Assembly (NCBI RefSeq): GCF_000472705.1
Contig: NZ_AXAE01000037.1
Location: forward strand, 1 to 51,599
From: Mesorhizobium erdmanii USDA 3471
Lineage (GTDB): Bacteria; Pseudomonadota; Alphaproteobacteria; Rhizobiales; Rhizobiaceae
DNA: 51,599 nt
Direction of reading: 5' to 3'
Shown here: positions 7,680 through 15,657 of the stretch, piece after piece
How the letters are laid out: every line of letters starts with the position of its first letter
Position numbering within the stretch: the first letter of the stretch is position 1
Translations under genes and position numbers: made by a program
The notes under the pieces: generated by a model
Told to the model about the DNA's origin: nothing
The model's database searches: none
What the model saw: the letters and a program-made list of their open reading frames with translations, nothing else

Positions 7680-8129
7680 ATGGCACAGCAGAATCTGGTG
7701 GTTTGCAGCAAATGCGGCGGTGTCAACCGCCTGCCGCCGGGCCGCGCTCCCGGAGAGGCCAAATGCGGAAAGTGCGGGACCAGATTGTTTTCTGGGCACC
7801 CCCAGGATGTTGACGCCGAGATGTTCGATCGGCAGATCGCACGCAGCAGTATCCCCGTTGTCGTCGACGTCTGGGCACCATGGTGTGGTCCGTGCAAGAT
7901 GATGGCGCCGGCATATGAGGCGGCGGCGAACGACCTGGAGCCGCTTGTTCGCCTGATCAAGCTCAATTCCGACAACGAACAGGCTGTGGCGGCAAGGCTC
8001 GGCATTCGCGGCATCCCGACGATGATCCTCTTTCATGGCGGGCGTGAAATCGCGCGCGCATCCGGCGCAATGACGGCAAGCCAGATCGTCAGGTGGGTTC
8101 GCGACCGCTTGCCGACGGTCGCCGCCTGA
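7680..8129 (+). CDS. trxC: Thioredoxin 2 (zinc-finger thioredoxin)
   Basis: A 149-residue cytosolic thioredoxin with an N-terminal zinc ribbon (C9-x2-C12 and C29-x2-C32) and the active site W68-C69-G-P-C72. This combination defines TrxC, which reduces protein disulfides and responds to oxidative stress. The ATG at 7680 has a GGGGA ribosome site at proper distance; an ATG two codons earlier sits too close to it. It lies between the P-type ATPase and the MgtC-family gene with 27- and 12-base gaps, so it is probably in the same transcript, and it could keep the exporter's cysteines or metal sites reduced. Confidence 0.95.
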   Translation: MAQQNLVVCSKCGGVNRLPPGRAPGEAKCGKCGTRLFSGHPQDVDAEMFDRQIARSSIPVVVDVWAPWCGPCKMMAPAYEAAANDLEPLVRLIKLNSDNEQAVAARLGIRGIPTMILFHGGREIARASGAMTASQIVRWVRDRLPTVAA

Positions 8130-8141
8130 AGCCGCCTTACC

Positions 8142-9392
8142 ATGGATCCGCTCATTGCCCGGCTCGGACTGGCGCTGGCCATTGGCCTGCTCGTCGGACT
8201 GGAGCGCGGCTGGCGAGAGCGGGATGCACCCGATCGCAGCCGTACAGCCGGCATTCGCACTTTTGGCATATCCGGCCTGCTCGGTGGGATTCTGGCCGCA
8301 CTCGCCGAAGCGCTCAATACGGTGTCGGTTCTGGTCGGCGGGTTTATCGCATTCGCCGCGATCTTCGCCTGGTACAAGGCGCGCGAGGCTGCCCATGACG
8401 AGGATTTCAGCGTCACGAGCGTGATCGCCGGTCTCGGTGTTTTCGCACTTGGCGCGCTTTCCGTAGCAGGCAATTACACAGCAGCGGCGGCCGGTGGAGC
8501 GGCGTTGGCTGCAATTCTTGCCAGTAGAGAAATCTTGCACGGCCTCCTGCGGCAACTGACTTGGATCGAGCTGCGATCGGCGCTGATCCTGGCGGTGATG
8601 ACGGCAATCGTGCTGCCCTTGCTGCCGAACCGAACGTTGGATCCCTGGAGCGGTTTCAACCCCTGGGAGGTCTGGTTTCTCACGGTGCTGATGGCCTCGA
8701 TATCGTTCGCCGGCTATGTCGCTGTCCGCGTGCTTGGCGCCAAGCGCGGTCTGCTCGTCAGTTCGCTTGCCGGTGCACTGGTCTCTTCCACCGCCGTAAC
8801 CGTGGCGCTGGCCCGCAACGCCGCATCGGCAAGCAATCCCCTGCCGCTCGCAGGCGCGGCATCGCTCGCGGCAATGGTTTCGGTGCTGCGCGTTTGCTTC
8901 GTGGTTCTGCTCATCGAGCCAAGCGTGTTCGTTTCGGTCGGCGTCCCGGCGATTGCCGCGGCGCTCGCCTTCGCTGTCTTCGGCATATTGCTTGTGGCTC
9001 GCGACAGCGGGAATCGCGAAGGCGACACGATCGCGCGCAATCCATTCGAGCTAGGCCCGTTGCTGCTCTTCGCCTTGCTCTTTGCCGTCGTCGCGACCGC
9101 AAGTGCCGCGCTGGCCGGTCAATTCGGCGGGCGCGGCCTTCTGGCGAGTTCGGCATTTGCAGCCACGTTCGATGTCGATGTCTCGGTGCTCGGCGCGTTG
9201 CGCCTCGTCAAACAGTCGGTCCCTGTGGGCACGGTGGGCCAGGCGGTGCTGGTGGCTCTGGCGGCAAATGCGATTGGCCGCCTGCTGCTCGCAATTTCCG
9301 CCGGTCCAATCAGGTTCTGGTTGTCATTGGCCGGCGCAACCCTGAGCGCCGCGACCGTGGGCGTCTGCGCCATGCTGTTGACCAGCCTTTGA
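8142..9392 (+). CDS. MgtC/SapB family membrane protein with DUF4010
   Basis: A 416-residue integral membrane protein of COG3174. The N-terminal part (LALAIGLLVGLERGWRER, then AGIRTFGISGLLGG) is the MgtC/SapB domain with the conserved arginine and aspartate turns. From about residue 175 on it is the DUF4010 multi-helix region, with roughly a dozen hydrophobic segments in all. Transport substrate is not established; MgtC-like proteins are linked to magnesium limitation and to control of F-type ATPase. It follows trxC by 12 bases, which suggests an ATPase-trxC-mgtC operon, ending before the separate FixK-type box at 9418. Confidence 0.88.
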   Translation: MDPLIARLGLALAIGLLVGLERGWRERDAPDRSRTAGIRTFGISGLLGGILAALAEALNTVSVLVGGFIAFAAIFAWYKAREAAHDEDFSVTSVIAGLGVFALGALSVAGNYTAAAAGGAALAAILASREILHGLLRQLTWIELRSALILAVMTAIVLPLLPNRTLDPWSGFNPWEVWFLTVLMASISFAGYVAVRVLGAKRGLLVSSLAGALVSSTAVTVALARNAASASNPLPLAGAASLAAMVSVLRVCFVVLLIEPSVFVSVGVPAIAAALAFAVFGILLVARDSGNREGDTIARNPFELGPLLLFALLFAVVATASAALAGQFGGRGLLASSAFAATFDVDVSVLGALRLVKQSVPVGTVGQAVLVALAANAIGRLLLAISAGPIRFWLSLAGATLSAATVGVCAMLLTSL

Positions 9393-9417
9393 TGGAAGCG
9401 CGGTTCTCGAGCCTCCT

Positions 9418-9431
9418 TTGATGCGGATCAA
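9418..9431 (+). promoter_or_regulatory. Perfect FNR/FixK box upstream of the 9481 gene
   Basis: TTGATGCGGATCAA is an exact TTGAT-N4-ATCAA dyad, 49 bases before the ATG. A class II promoter would start near 9466, giving a leader of about 15 bases. Confidence 0.8.
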
Positions 9432-9457
9432 GGGCCAATGCCTGCCCCCGTTCTATG

Positions 9458-9477
9458 GAACTCCCTGAAAGGAGTTC
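9458..9477 (+). other. Inverted repeat overlapping the ribosome-binding site
   Basis: GAACTCC and GGAGTTC pair perfectly around CTGAAA, and the right arm contains the GGAG ribosome site of the gene at 9481. A transcript coming through from the upstream genes could fold it and hide the site; a transcript starting near 9466 could not. Confidence 0.5.
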
Positions 9478-9480
9478 TCC

Positions 9481-9867
9481 ATGACCGATTTGAAGGACCT
9501 TACCCCGAAATTCCGCAATGTCCGGCTGCTTCTCGCGCGCGAGAAAGGCCATCCGGAAGGCGACCGCGAGGAGGGCTATGACGTGCTCGCTCCCGTAACC
9601 GGCGAAGGCCGGCTCGATGCGGAAGAGTGGAAAACGCACAAGGCGGCTTGCCGTGTTCGCCGGTTTCGCACCGGGGAGGCCGACCTGATCGGCCGGCTCC
9701 GCCGCAAGCCTGGCGGACAGTGGTTCTTTGACTACGCCGAAGGAGATCGGGACGACGAGATCGGCTTTCATCTGGGCGACGAACGATTTGTGACCGGCGA
9801 GTATGTGTCGATCGAGCGCAATGGCACCATGCATACATATCAGGTTGCACGCGTCGAGAGGCCGTGA
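9481..9867 (+). CDS. Conserved-looking hypothetical protein
   Basis: A 128-residue soluble, strongly charged protein that I cannot assign to a family. It has no signal peptide, no transmembrane segment and no cysteine besides the one in KAACRVRRFR. A conserved-looking core is DLIGRLRRKPGGQWFFDY followed by an acidic stretch (EGDRDDEIGFHLGDERF) and a C-terminal strand MHTYQVARV. It may be a small beta-rich protein. Its start is firm: AGGAG stands 7 bases before the ATG, and a perfect FixK box lies 49 bases upstream. It is a single-gene unit closed by the hairpin at 9921, in a low-oxygen island. Confidence 0.8.
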   Translation: MTDLKDLTPKFRNVRLLLAREKGHPEGDREEGYDVLAPVTGEGRLDAEEWKTHKAACRVRRFRTGEADLIGRLRRKPGGQWFFDYAEGDRDDEIGFHLGDERFVTGEYVSIERNGTMHTYQVARVERP

Positions 9868-9920
9868 CGCCAACGCTACAAGCGATCAGGCAGCGCCGAC
9901 AGAGGGCGGACCAAGAAACA

Positions 9921-9952
9921 GAGCCCGCCGCGCCTATTGGCGTGGCGGGCTC
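9921..9952. terminator. Bidirectional hairpin terminator
   Basis: GAGCCCGCCGCGCC pairs with GGCGTGGCGGGCTC across a TATT loop (14 pairs, one G-T). It lies between convergent genes ending at 9867 (plus) and 9970 (minus). On the minus strand it is followed by TGTTTCTTGG, a good U-rich tail. Confidence 0.82.
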
Positions 9953-9969
9953 CGTTGTCAGCCCAGATA

Positions 9970-10446
9970 CTACTTGACCAGGATTGTCGCCCACATTCCA
10001 TTCATGAAATGACCGGGGATATTGCAGAAGACGGCATAGCTGCCCGGCTTGAGGTCTAGTGTCAGCGATCCGATCTTGCCCGGATCAAGTTCGGACACCT
10101 CGCCGAGATGGCCCGCGGCATCCTCGTTGACACGATTTTCATTTGGCACGTATGGCAACGCCGTTTTCTTGGCATCCGTGACCGGCACAACGATCATCTC
10201 ATGGACAGTGTCCTTGGAGGTATTAAAAACTTGGAAGGTGACCTCACCTGCCGGTACAACGGTCTGGTCCAGCTTAATCCTCATGCTTGCCATGCTCATG
10301 TTTGCAGGCATGCCCATTCCCATTTTGGCGTCGGTGTTCACGGTTCCGTCCTTGTCCCATAGTTTGACATTCACGGTCGTGTTGGCAAAGGCGGGCGCCG
10401 ACGCGGTTAAGAGGACCAAGACCAGTCCGGACTTGAAAAGCTGCAT
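9970..10446 (-). CDS. Periplasmic cupredoxin (plastocyanin/azurin-like)
   Basis: A 158-residue exported blue-copper-type protein. The signal peptide is MQLFKSGLVLVLLTASAPAFA. The copper ligands are visible as a histidine in DTVHEMIVV and as C-N-I-P-G-H-F-M-N-G-M near the C-terminus (C-x4-H-x4-M). A methionine-rich stretch (MGMGMPANMSMASM) may bind copper too. It could pass electrons to or from the nearby cytochromes, or sequester copper. The start at 10446 has AGGAG about 10 bases upstream; the frame is open further but without a sensible leader. It ends at the shared terminator at 9921. Confidence 0.9.
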   Translation of the reverse strand: MQLFKSGLVLVLLTASAPAFANTTVNVKLWDKDGTVNTDAKMGMGMPANMSMASMRIKLDQTVVPAGEVTFQVFNTSKDTVHEMIVVPVTDAKKTALPYVPNENRVNEDAAGHLGEVSELDPGKIGSLTLDLKPGSYAVFCNIPGHFMNGMWATILVK

Positions 10447-10844
10447 GTTTAAAAAGCTCCTGTTCGCATGCGGCGACCCCGCAAACGATGGTTTTGGAGA
10501 ATCATTCTGGTCGCGGTGCTCGGCTAGGACAGCCAGGCTGACAACACGCTGACAGAGAAAACAGGCGACCAAGGATGAGGCGGGGAACAGTGACCCCCTG
10601 AGAGGCAGCCTGCTTTGGCGCGTATCCGAGCCATCATCCTGCCGGCGTCGTCACCCACCGTCCTTGCGCCAGATCCAACCAACCGGCGGCAAGCCGATCG
10701 ACAGGGTCGATGCCGCTGTCAGCCAGTTGTCAGGTTGAATTGGCTATCTCCCACCAATGACGGTCCTACCGCCGTCTGACCGAAACGGTCGAAATCCACC
10801 CTCGAGGCGCAAGATCCGCGCCCAACCTCCCGAATGGAGCCATC
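10447..10844. other. Divergent intergenic region without a gene
   Basis: About 400 bases lie between the divergent cupredoxin and PepSY genes. I see no gene. The only motif is a one-mismatch FixK-like site at 10664, listed separately. Confidence 0.6.
10664..10677. promoter_or_regulatory. Weak FNR/FixK-like site
   Basis: TTGCGCCAGATCCA differs from TTGCG-N4-ATCAA at one position. It is 167 bases from the PepSY start and 217 from the cupredoxin start, so the placement is not typical and the call is weak. Confidence 0.25.
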
Positions 10845-11123
10845 ATGTATCGCACACTCGTCCTCGCCGCTCTCGCCGGCATGATTGCGGGACCGGCGCT
10901 CGCTGCTGGCGGCAGCTGCAGCACCGCCCCGAAATCACAGTTCAAACCCAAGACGACGCTCGAGGCGCAATTGGCCGGCGAAGGTCTCACCGTCCGCCAG
11001 ATCAAGGTGGAAAAGGGTTGCTATGAAGTCTACGCCGTCGACAAGGCCGGCAAGAAAGTCAATCTGGCTTACAATGCCGAGACCCTTGAAAAGCTCGACA
11101 ATGCCGAAGCCGGCGAAAACTGA
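10845..11123 (+). CDS. Small exported PepSY-domain protein
   Basis: A 92-residue protein with a signal peptide (MYRTLVLAALAGMIAGPALA) and a mature part that reads as one PepSY-like unit: LEAQLAGEGLTVRQIKVEKG, then CYEVYAVDKAGKKVNL. PepSY domains are periplasmic modules often linked to cytochrome b561 or redox membrane proteins. Here the next gene is a cytochrome b561 whose first possible ATG overlaps this gene by 23 bases, which supports a joint role in periplasmic electron transfer. The substrate is unknown. Confidence 0.82.
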   Translation: MYRTLVLAALAGMIAGPALAAGGSCSTAPKSQFKPKTTLEAQLAGEGLTVRQIKVEKGCYEVYAVDKAGKKVNLAYNAETLEKLDNAEAGEN

Positions 11124-11697
11124 TCGGGCCGTTTCAATAGCGGCGGACGCGCAACCATCAACGGAGATGGTGCGCGTCTGGGATCGAGTCGTGCGGGGCT
11201 TTCACTGGGCGCTGGTGCTCAGCTTCATCACGGCCTGGCTCACCTCCCATTCTTCGGAGGACATTCACCATTGGGCCGGCTACGCCGCTGCCGGTCTGAT
11301 CGTGACGCGGCTCTTATGGGGCGTCCTGGGCACGCCATATGCGCGCTTCTCGCAGTTCGTGCGTGATCCGGCGACGGTGCTGCGCTATCTTTGGGCGCTG
11401 CTGCTCGGTCGCGAAGCCCGCTACATCGGCCACAACCCGGCCGGCGGCGCAATGGTGGTCGCGTTGATCGCGGCGATGGGTTCAACCGCATTGACCGGTT
11501 GGCTGATGACGACAGACGCCTATTTCGGCGTGTCGTGGGTCGAAACGGCGCACAGCCTCAGCGCACATGGTCTGCTCGTGCTGGTCCTTTTCCATATAGG
11601 CGGCGTCGCGCTGGCAAGCTTTCGCCATCGCGAAAACCTTGTACGCGCAATGATCACCGGACGAAAACGCAGAGCTGAGCCGGCCGACATCGCCTGA
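11101..11697 (+). CDS. Cytochrome b561 family membrane protein
   Basis: An inner-membrane di-heme b-type cytochrome of about 198 residues. It has four hydrophobic segments and heme-ligand histidines in VRGFHWALVLSF, DIHHWAGYAA, AHSLSAHGLLVLVLFHIGG and the RHREN tail. The first ATG (11101) overlaps the PepSY gene and has no ribosome site; an in-frame ATG at 11167 (MVRVWDRVVRGFHW) is the usual family start and may be the real one. It probably moves electrons between the quinone pool and periplasmic partners such as the PepSY protein, cytochromes c or cupredoxin nearby. Confidence 0.88.
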   Translation: MPKPAKTDRAVSIAADAQPSTEMVRVWDRVVRGFHWALVLSFITAWLTSHSSEDIHHWAGYAAAGLIVTRLLWGVLGTPYARFSQFVRDPATVLRYLWALLLGREARYIGHNPAGGAMVVALIAAMGSTALTGWLMTTDAYFGVSWVETAHSLSAHGLLVLVLFHIGGVALASFRHRENLVRAMITGRKRRAEPADIA

Positions 11698-11866
11698 CGA
11701 CCTATCAATAAACCAAAACCGATTTGCGCCCGCACGATTTCGGCAGCGCAAGTCGGTTCGTTCCCCGTTCGGCATGGCCCTGGCAGCGCGCGATGTGACA
11801 CGGGCGAAGCGGTGCAACGACCCAGAAACCGGAACATCGACGCCACCCTTTTTCAGCAAACGCTTA

Positions 11867-11880
11867 TTGACCCGCGTCAA
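11867..11880 (+). promoter_or_regulatory. FNR/FixK-type box upstream of arc operon
   Basis: TTGACCCGCGTCAA is a perfect dyad of the TTGAC-N4-GTCAA form. It lies 64 bases before the arcD ATG. A class II start falls near 11915, with TATTGC at about the -10 position. Confidence 0.75.
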
Positions 11881-11944
11881 AGCGGCCAGTCCTGGCTTGC
11901 TGTCTATTGCCTCCCATCAGAGCCTTCAAATTGGGGAGAGCATC

Positions 11945-13411
11945 ATGACTACGGCTGATATCAACATCACTGCTCGGAAAGTCTCGACCGCGGCGCCAGC
12001 AAGGCTTCGTCTAGGTGCTCTGACCGCACTGGTCATTGGTTCGATGGTTGGCTCCGGTGTGTTCAGCTTGCCGCAGAACATGGCGGCTGGTGCTGGGCCC
12101 CTCGCAATCCTGATCGGTTGGGCGATCACCGCGGTCGGCATGCTGGCGCTGGTGTTCGTCTATCAATCGCTGGCGACCCGCAAGCCCGAGCTCGACGCCG
12201 GTCCCTATGCTTATGCCAAGGCCGGCTTCGGCCCCTTCATCGGCTTCAACAGCGCCTGGGGCTACTGGATCAGCGCCTGGGTTGGCAACGTTTCCTACGC
12301 GGTGATCGTGTTCAGCGCTCTGTCCTATTTCTTTCCAGCCTTCGGTGATGGAAACACCTGGCAGGCGGTGCTCGGCGCATCGATCCTGCTATGGCTGATC
12401 CACATCCTGGTTCTCGCCGGCATCCGGCAGGCCGCGGTCGTGAACCTCATCGTCACGGTGGCGAAGATCGCGCCGATCGTCCTGTTCGTCGGGGTGGCGG
12501 CCGTCGCGTTCAAACTGCAGGTCTGGTCCCTCGACTTCACAGGTCTCGGCAACGTCAGTCTCGGCTCAGTCACCGCGCAGGTGAAGAGCACGATGCTGGT
12601 GACGTTGTGGGTCTTCATCGGCATCGAGGGCGCCAGCGTCTTCTCCGGTCGGGCCGAACGCCGCAAGGATATCGCCACGGCGACAGTACTCGGCTTCTTC
12701 ACTTGCCTCGCTCTCTATGCCCTGGTGTCGTTGCTGTCGCTTGGCATCCTAAGCCAACCCGAACTCGCCGCGCTGAAGAACCCATCAATGGCGGGTGTGC
12801 TGGAGGCGGTTGTCGGCCCCTGGGGGGCCATCCTGATCAACGTCGCGCTTGTCGTGTCCGTGGTGGGCGCCTTCCTCAGCTGGACGCTGCTGGCCGCCGA
12901 AATCCCGCATGTCGCCGCCAAGGATGGCACGATGCCCAAATTCTTCGGCCATGAAAGCGAGCGCGGCGTGCCGTCGACCTCGCTTCTGATCACCAATCTG
13001 CTCGTCCAGGCCTTTCTGGTAATCACGCTGTTCGCCCAAAGCACCTACCAGGCGCTGTTCTACATCGCGTCGGCCGCGATCCTGGTTCCTTACATCTTTT
13101 CCGGAGCCTACGCGGCCAAGCTCGCGTTGACGGGAGAGAGCTACGCGAGCGGCGAGCAGCGCGCCGGTCCGCTTTTTGCGGGATTGCTGGCGACGGTCTA
13201 CGGGCTGTGGCTCGTCTACGCGGCGGGGCCGGCGTACCTGTTCATGTGCGCGATCCTCTATGCACCCGGCATCATCTTCTATGTCTGGGCGCGCCGCGAA
13301 ACCAATCAGCGGGTCTTTCACCCTGCCGAGGCAGCAATCGCCGGAACCCTCGTCGCTGTCGCCATCCTTGCCGTCTACGAGATGTGGACCGGCGCGGTCA
13401 GCGCGCTGTGA
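11945..13411 (+). CDS. arcD: Arginine/ornithine antiporter (APC family)
   Basis: A 488-residue APC-superfamily transporter with about 12-13 membrane segments. It starts LGALTALVIGSMVGSGVFSL, the typical G-S-x-x-G-x-G substrate loop in helix 1, and carries GPYAYAKAGFGPFIGF. It exchanges external arginine for internal ornithine in the arginine deiminase pathway. It is first in the arcD-arcA-arcB-arcC order, with gaps of 13, 15 and 1 bases, so one mRNA is likely. The ATG at 11945 follows GGGGAGAG; longer in-frame upstream sequence would overlap the FixK-type box at 11867 and was rejected as coding. Confidence 0.93.
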   Translation: MTTADINITARKVSTAAPARLRLGALTALVIGSMVGSGVFSLPQNMAAGAGPLAILIGWAITAVGMLALVFVYQSLATRKPELDAGPYAYAKAGFGPFIGFNSAWGYWISAWVGNVSYAVIVFSALSYFFPAFGDGNTWQAVLGASILLWLIHILVLAGIRQAAVVNLIVTVAKIAPIVLFVGVAAVAFKLQVWSLDFTGLGNVSLGSVTAQVKSTMLVTLWVFIGIEGASVFSGRAERRKDIATATVLGFFTCLALYALVSLLSLGILSQPELAALKNPSMAGVLEAVVGPWGAILINVALVVSVVGAFLSWTLLAAEIPHVAAKDGTMPKFFGHESERGVPSTSLLITNLLVQAFLVITLFAQSTYQALFYIASAAILVPYIFSGAYAAKLALTGESYASGEQRAGPLFAGLLATVYGLWLVYAAGPAYLFMCAILYAPGIIFYVWARRETNQRVFHPAEAAIAGTLVAVAILAVYEMWTGAVSAL

Positions 13412-13424
13412 GAGGATTTGCGAG

Positions 13425-14639
13425 ATGATGAAACTGGGCGTCCACTCCGAGGTCGGTCGGCTGCGCGAGGTGATGGTCCATCGTCCGGACCTCAGCCTGC
13501 GCAGGCTCACACCGGAGAACTGCAAGGCGCTGCTGTTCGACGATGTGCTGTGGGTCAAGCGGGCGCGCCAGGAGCACGATATGTTCGTCGATGCATTGCG
13601 CGAACGCGGCGTGCTGGTGCATTCCTTCGGGGAGCTCCTGGCTGAGACAATGAGCCTGGCCAAGGCCCGCGACTGGCTTCTCGACCACCGGGTCCATCCC
13701 GGCGTCGTCGGGCTCGACATGGTCGATGAAATGCGCGGATGGCTCAAAGAGATGCCGTCGGAGCAATTGTCGTCTTACCTTGTGGGCGGCATTGCCCGGG
13801 CGGAGCTTCCTTTCGAACCCAAAGGGCTGACCGGAAGGACACTCGCGCCCCAGGATTTCGTGCTGCCGCCTTTGCCCAACCAGTTGTTCACCCGCGACAG
13901 CTCCTGCTGGATTTACGGCTCAGTGTCGGTCAATCCCATGTACTGGCCCGCGCGGCGCCCGGAAGCGGCCAATGTCGAAGCCGTCTACCGCTTCCATCCC
14001 CGCTTTCGCGATAGCGGCATACCTTTCGTGTCGCCAGACCTCGGCACCGGCACCAGCCTCGAAGGCGGCGATGTCATGCCGATCGGGGGCGGAACGGTTC
14101 TCGTTGGCATGGGCGAGCGGACCACGCCGCAAGCGGTAGGCGATCTCGCGCGCAACCTGTTCGCTGCCGGCGAAGCCACCCGCGTGATTGCCGCACTAAT
14201 GCCCCGCGACCGCAGTTTCATGCATCTCGACACCGTCTTCACCTTCTGCGAGCGCGATCTTGTCACCCTGTATCCGCCGGTGGTCGACCGGCTGCGCACA
14301 TTCTCGCTGCGGCCGGGCGACGGCGAGGTGTCGGTAGAGGTCACCGATGAGACAAAACCGTTCACGGCTGTGGTTGCCGAAGCTCTTGGACTGAAGGCGT
14401 TGCGCATCATCGCCACTGGCGGCGACCGCTACGAGGCCGAGCGCGAACAATGGGATGACGGCAATAATGTCGTTGCGGTCGAGCCCGGCGTAGTCATCGG
14501 CTACGACCGCAACGTCTACACCAACACGCTGCTGCGCCGTGCCGGAATTGAAGTGATCACGGTCGAAGGCGCCGAACTCAGCCGTGGCCGCGGCGGCGGG
14601 CACTGCATGACCTGTCCGATTGTCCGCGATCCGATTTGA
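13425..14639 (+). CDS. arcA: Arginine deiminase
   Basis: Hydrolyses arginine to citrulline and ammonia in the cytosol, the first enzymatic step of the arginine deiminase pathway. The 404-residue length fits. It opens with LGVHSEVGRLREVMVHRPD, has LPNQLFTRDSS and LEGGDVMPIG in the middle, the histidine segment MHLDTVFTFC, and the catalytic Cys394 in GGGHCMTCPI. The ATG at 13425 follows GAGAGGA; a second ATG stands one codon later. It supplies citrulline for the adjacent catabolic carbamoyltransferase, and ATP comes from the carbamate kinase step, which suits oxygen limitation. Confidence 0.97.
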   Translation: MMKLGVHSEVGRLREVMVHRPDLSLRRLTPENCKALLFDDVLWVKRARQEHDMFVDALRERGVLVHSFGELLAETMSLAKARDWLLDHRVHPGVVGLDMVDEMRGWLKEMPSEQLSSYLVGGIARAELPFEPKGLTGRTLAPQDFVLPPLPNQLFTRDSSCWIYGSVSVNPMYWPARRPEAANVEAVYRFHPRFRDSGIPFVSPDLGTGTSLEGGDVMPIGGGTVLVGMGERTTPQAVGDLARNLFAAGEATRVIAALMPRDRSFMHLDTVFTFCERDLVTLYPPVVDRLRTFSLRPGDGEVSVEVTDETKPFTAVVAEALGLKALRIIATGGDRYEAEREQWDDGNNVVAVEPGVVIGYDRNVYTNTLLRRAGIEVITVEGAELSRGRGGGHCMTCPIVRDPI

Positions 14640-14654
14640 CCCGAAGGAAATCCT

Positions 14655-15656
14655 ATGTCGATCAATCTTCATGGCCGCTCCGTCCTGACCCTGGACGATC
14701 TCACGGCAGAAGAAATCCGCTTTCTTCTGAAGCTGGCGGCAGATCTCAAGGCGGCCAAGCTCGCCGGACATGAGATTCCGCGTCTGGTCAGAAAAAATAT
14801 CGCGCTGATCTTCGAGAAGGATTCGACGCGCACGCGCACAGGGTTCGAGGTAGCTGCCTATGACCAGGGTGCCCACGTCACTTACTTCGGCCCCAGCGGC
14901 AGCCATATCGGCCACAAGGAATCGATGAAGGACACCGCCCGCGTGCTCGGCCGCATGTACGACGCAATCGAATATCGCGGCTTTGGCCAGCACCAGGCAG
15001 AACTGCTTGCCGCGCATGCCGGCGTGCCGGTCTACAATGGTCTTACCGACGAGGCGCATCCGACACAAATCCTCGCCGATTTCATGACCATGCGCGAATT
15101 CACGCACAAGCACCTGTCGGATGTGACCGTCACCTTCGTCGGCGAGGGTCGTGACAACGTTGCGCTGTCGCTGGCACTTGGAGCAGCCAAGGTCGGCATA
15201 GACATGCGCATCGCTTCACCGAAAGAGCTCTGGCCGGACGAGGAATTCTGCGCCCATGTTCGCGACCTGGCGGAGCGCAGCGGCGGCCGTTTCCGCCTCG
15301 ACGAGGATGTGACGGGCTGCGTCCAGGATGCTGATTTCATTTACACCGATGTCTGGATGTCGATGGGCGAGGACAAATCCGGCTGGACCGAACGTATCCG
15401 CCTTTTGACGCCCTACCGCGTCACGAGCGAGGTCATGGCTGCCGCCGGCAATCCGCACGTCAAATTCATGCATTGCCTGCCGGCGTTCCACGATACCGAT
15501 ACGGAGATCGGCGCCTTCGTTGCGAAGGAATACGGCATCGACTGCATGGAGGTCACCGACGAGGTGTTCGACTCGGCTGCGTCCATCGTCTTCGACCAGG
15601 CCGAAAATCGCATGCACACGATCAAGGCCCTGCTCGTCGCCACCATCGGCAGCTAA
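14655..15656 (+). CDS. arcB: Ornithine carbamoyltransferase, catabolic
   Basis: Converts citrulline and phosphate to ornithine and carbamoyl phosphate. The 333-residue length and the carbamoyl-phosphate motif S57-TRTRT, the FGPSGSHIGHKES loop, the HPTQ motif and HCLP at 273-276 are all present. The loop length and the position between arcA and arcC point to the catabolic enzyme rather than biosynthetic ArgF. It starts 15 bases after arcA with an AAGGAAA ribosome site, and its stop is one base before the arcC start. Confidence 0.96.
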   Translation: MSINLHGRSVLTLDDLTAEEIRFLLKLAADLKAAKLAGHEIPRLVRKNIALIFEKDSTRTRTGFEVAAYDQGAHVTYFGPSGSHIGHKESMKDTARVLGRMYDAIEYRGFGQHQAELLAAHAGVPVYNGLTDEAHPTQILADFMTMREFTHKHLSDVTVTFVGEGRDNVALSLALGAAKVGIDMRIASPKELWPDEEFCAHVRDLAERSGGRFRLDEDVTGCVQDADFIYTDVWMSMGEDKSGWTERIRLLTPYRVTSEVMAAAGNPHVKFMHCLPAFHDTDTEIGAFVAKEYGIDCMEVTDEVFDSAASIVFDQAENRMHTIKALLVATIGS

Positions 15657-15657
15657 G

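Noticed and set aside
5721..8555. A long open frame of 944 codons on the minus strand
   Set aside because: It lies antisense to the P-type ATPase, trxC and mgtC genes, is rich in Arg, Gly and Ala and shows no domain; it is a shadow of high-GC codon use.
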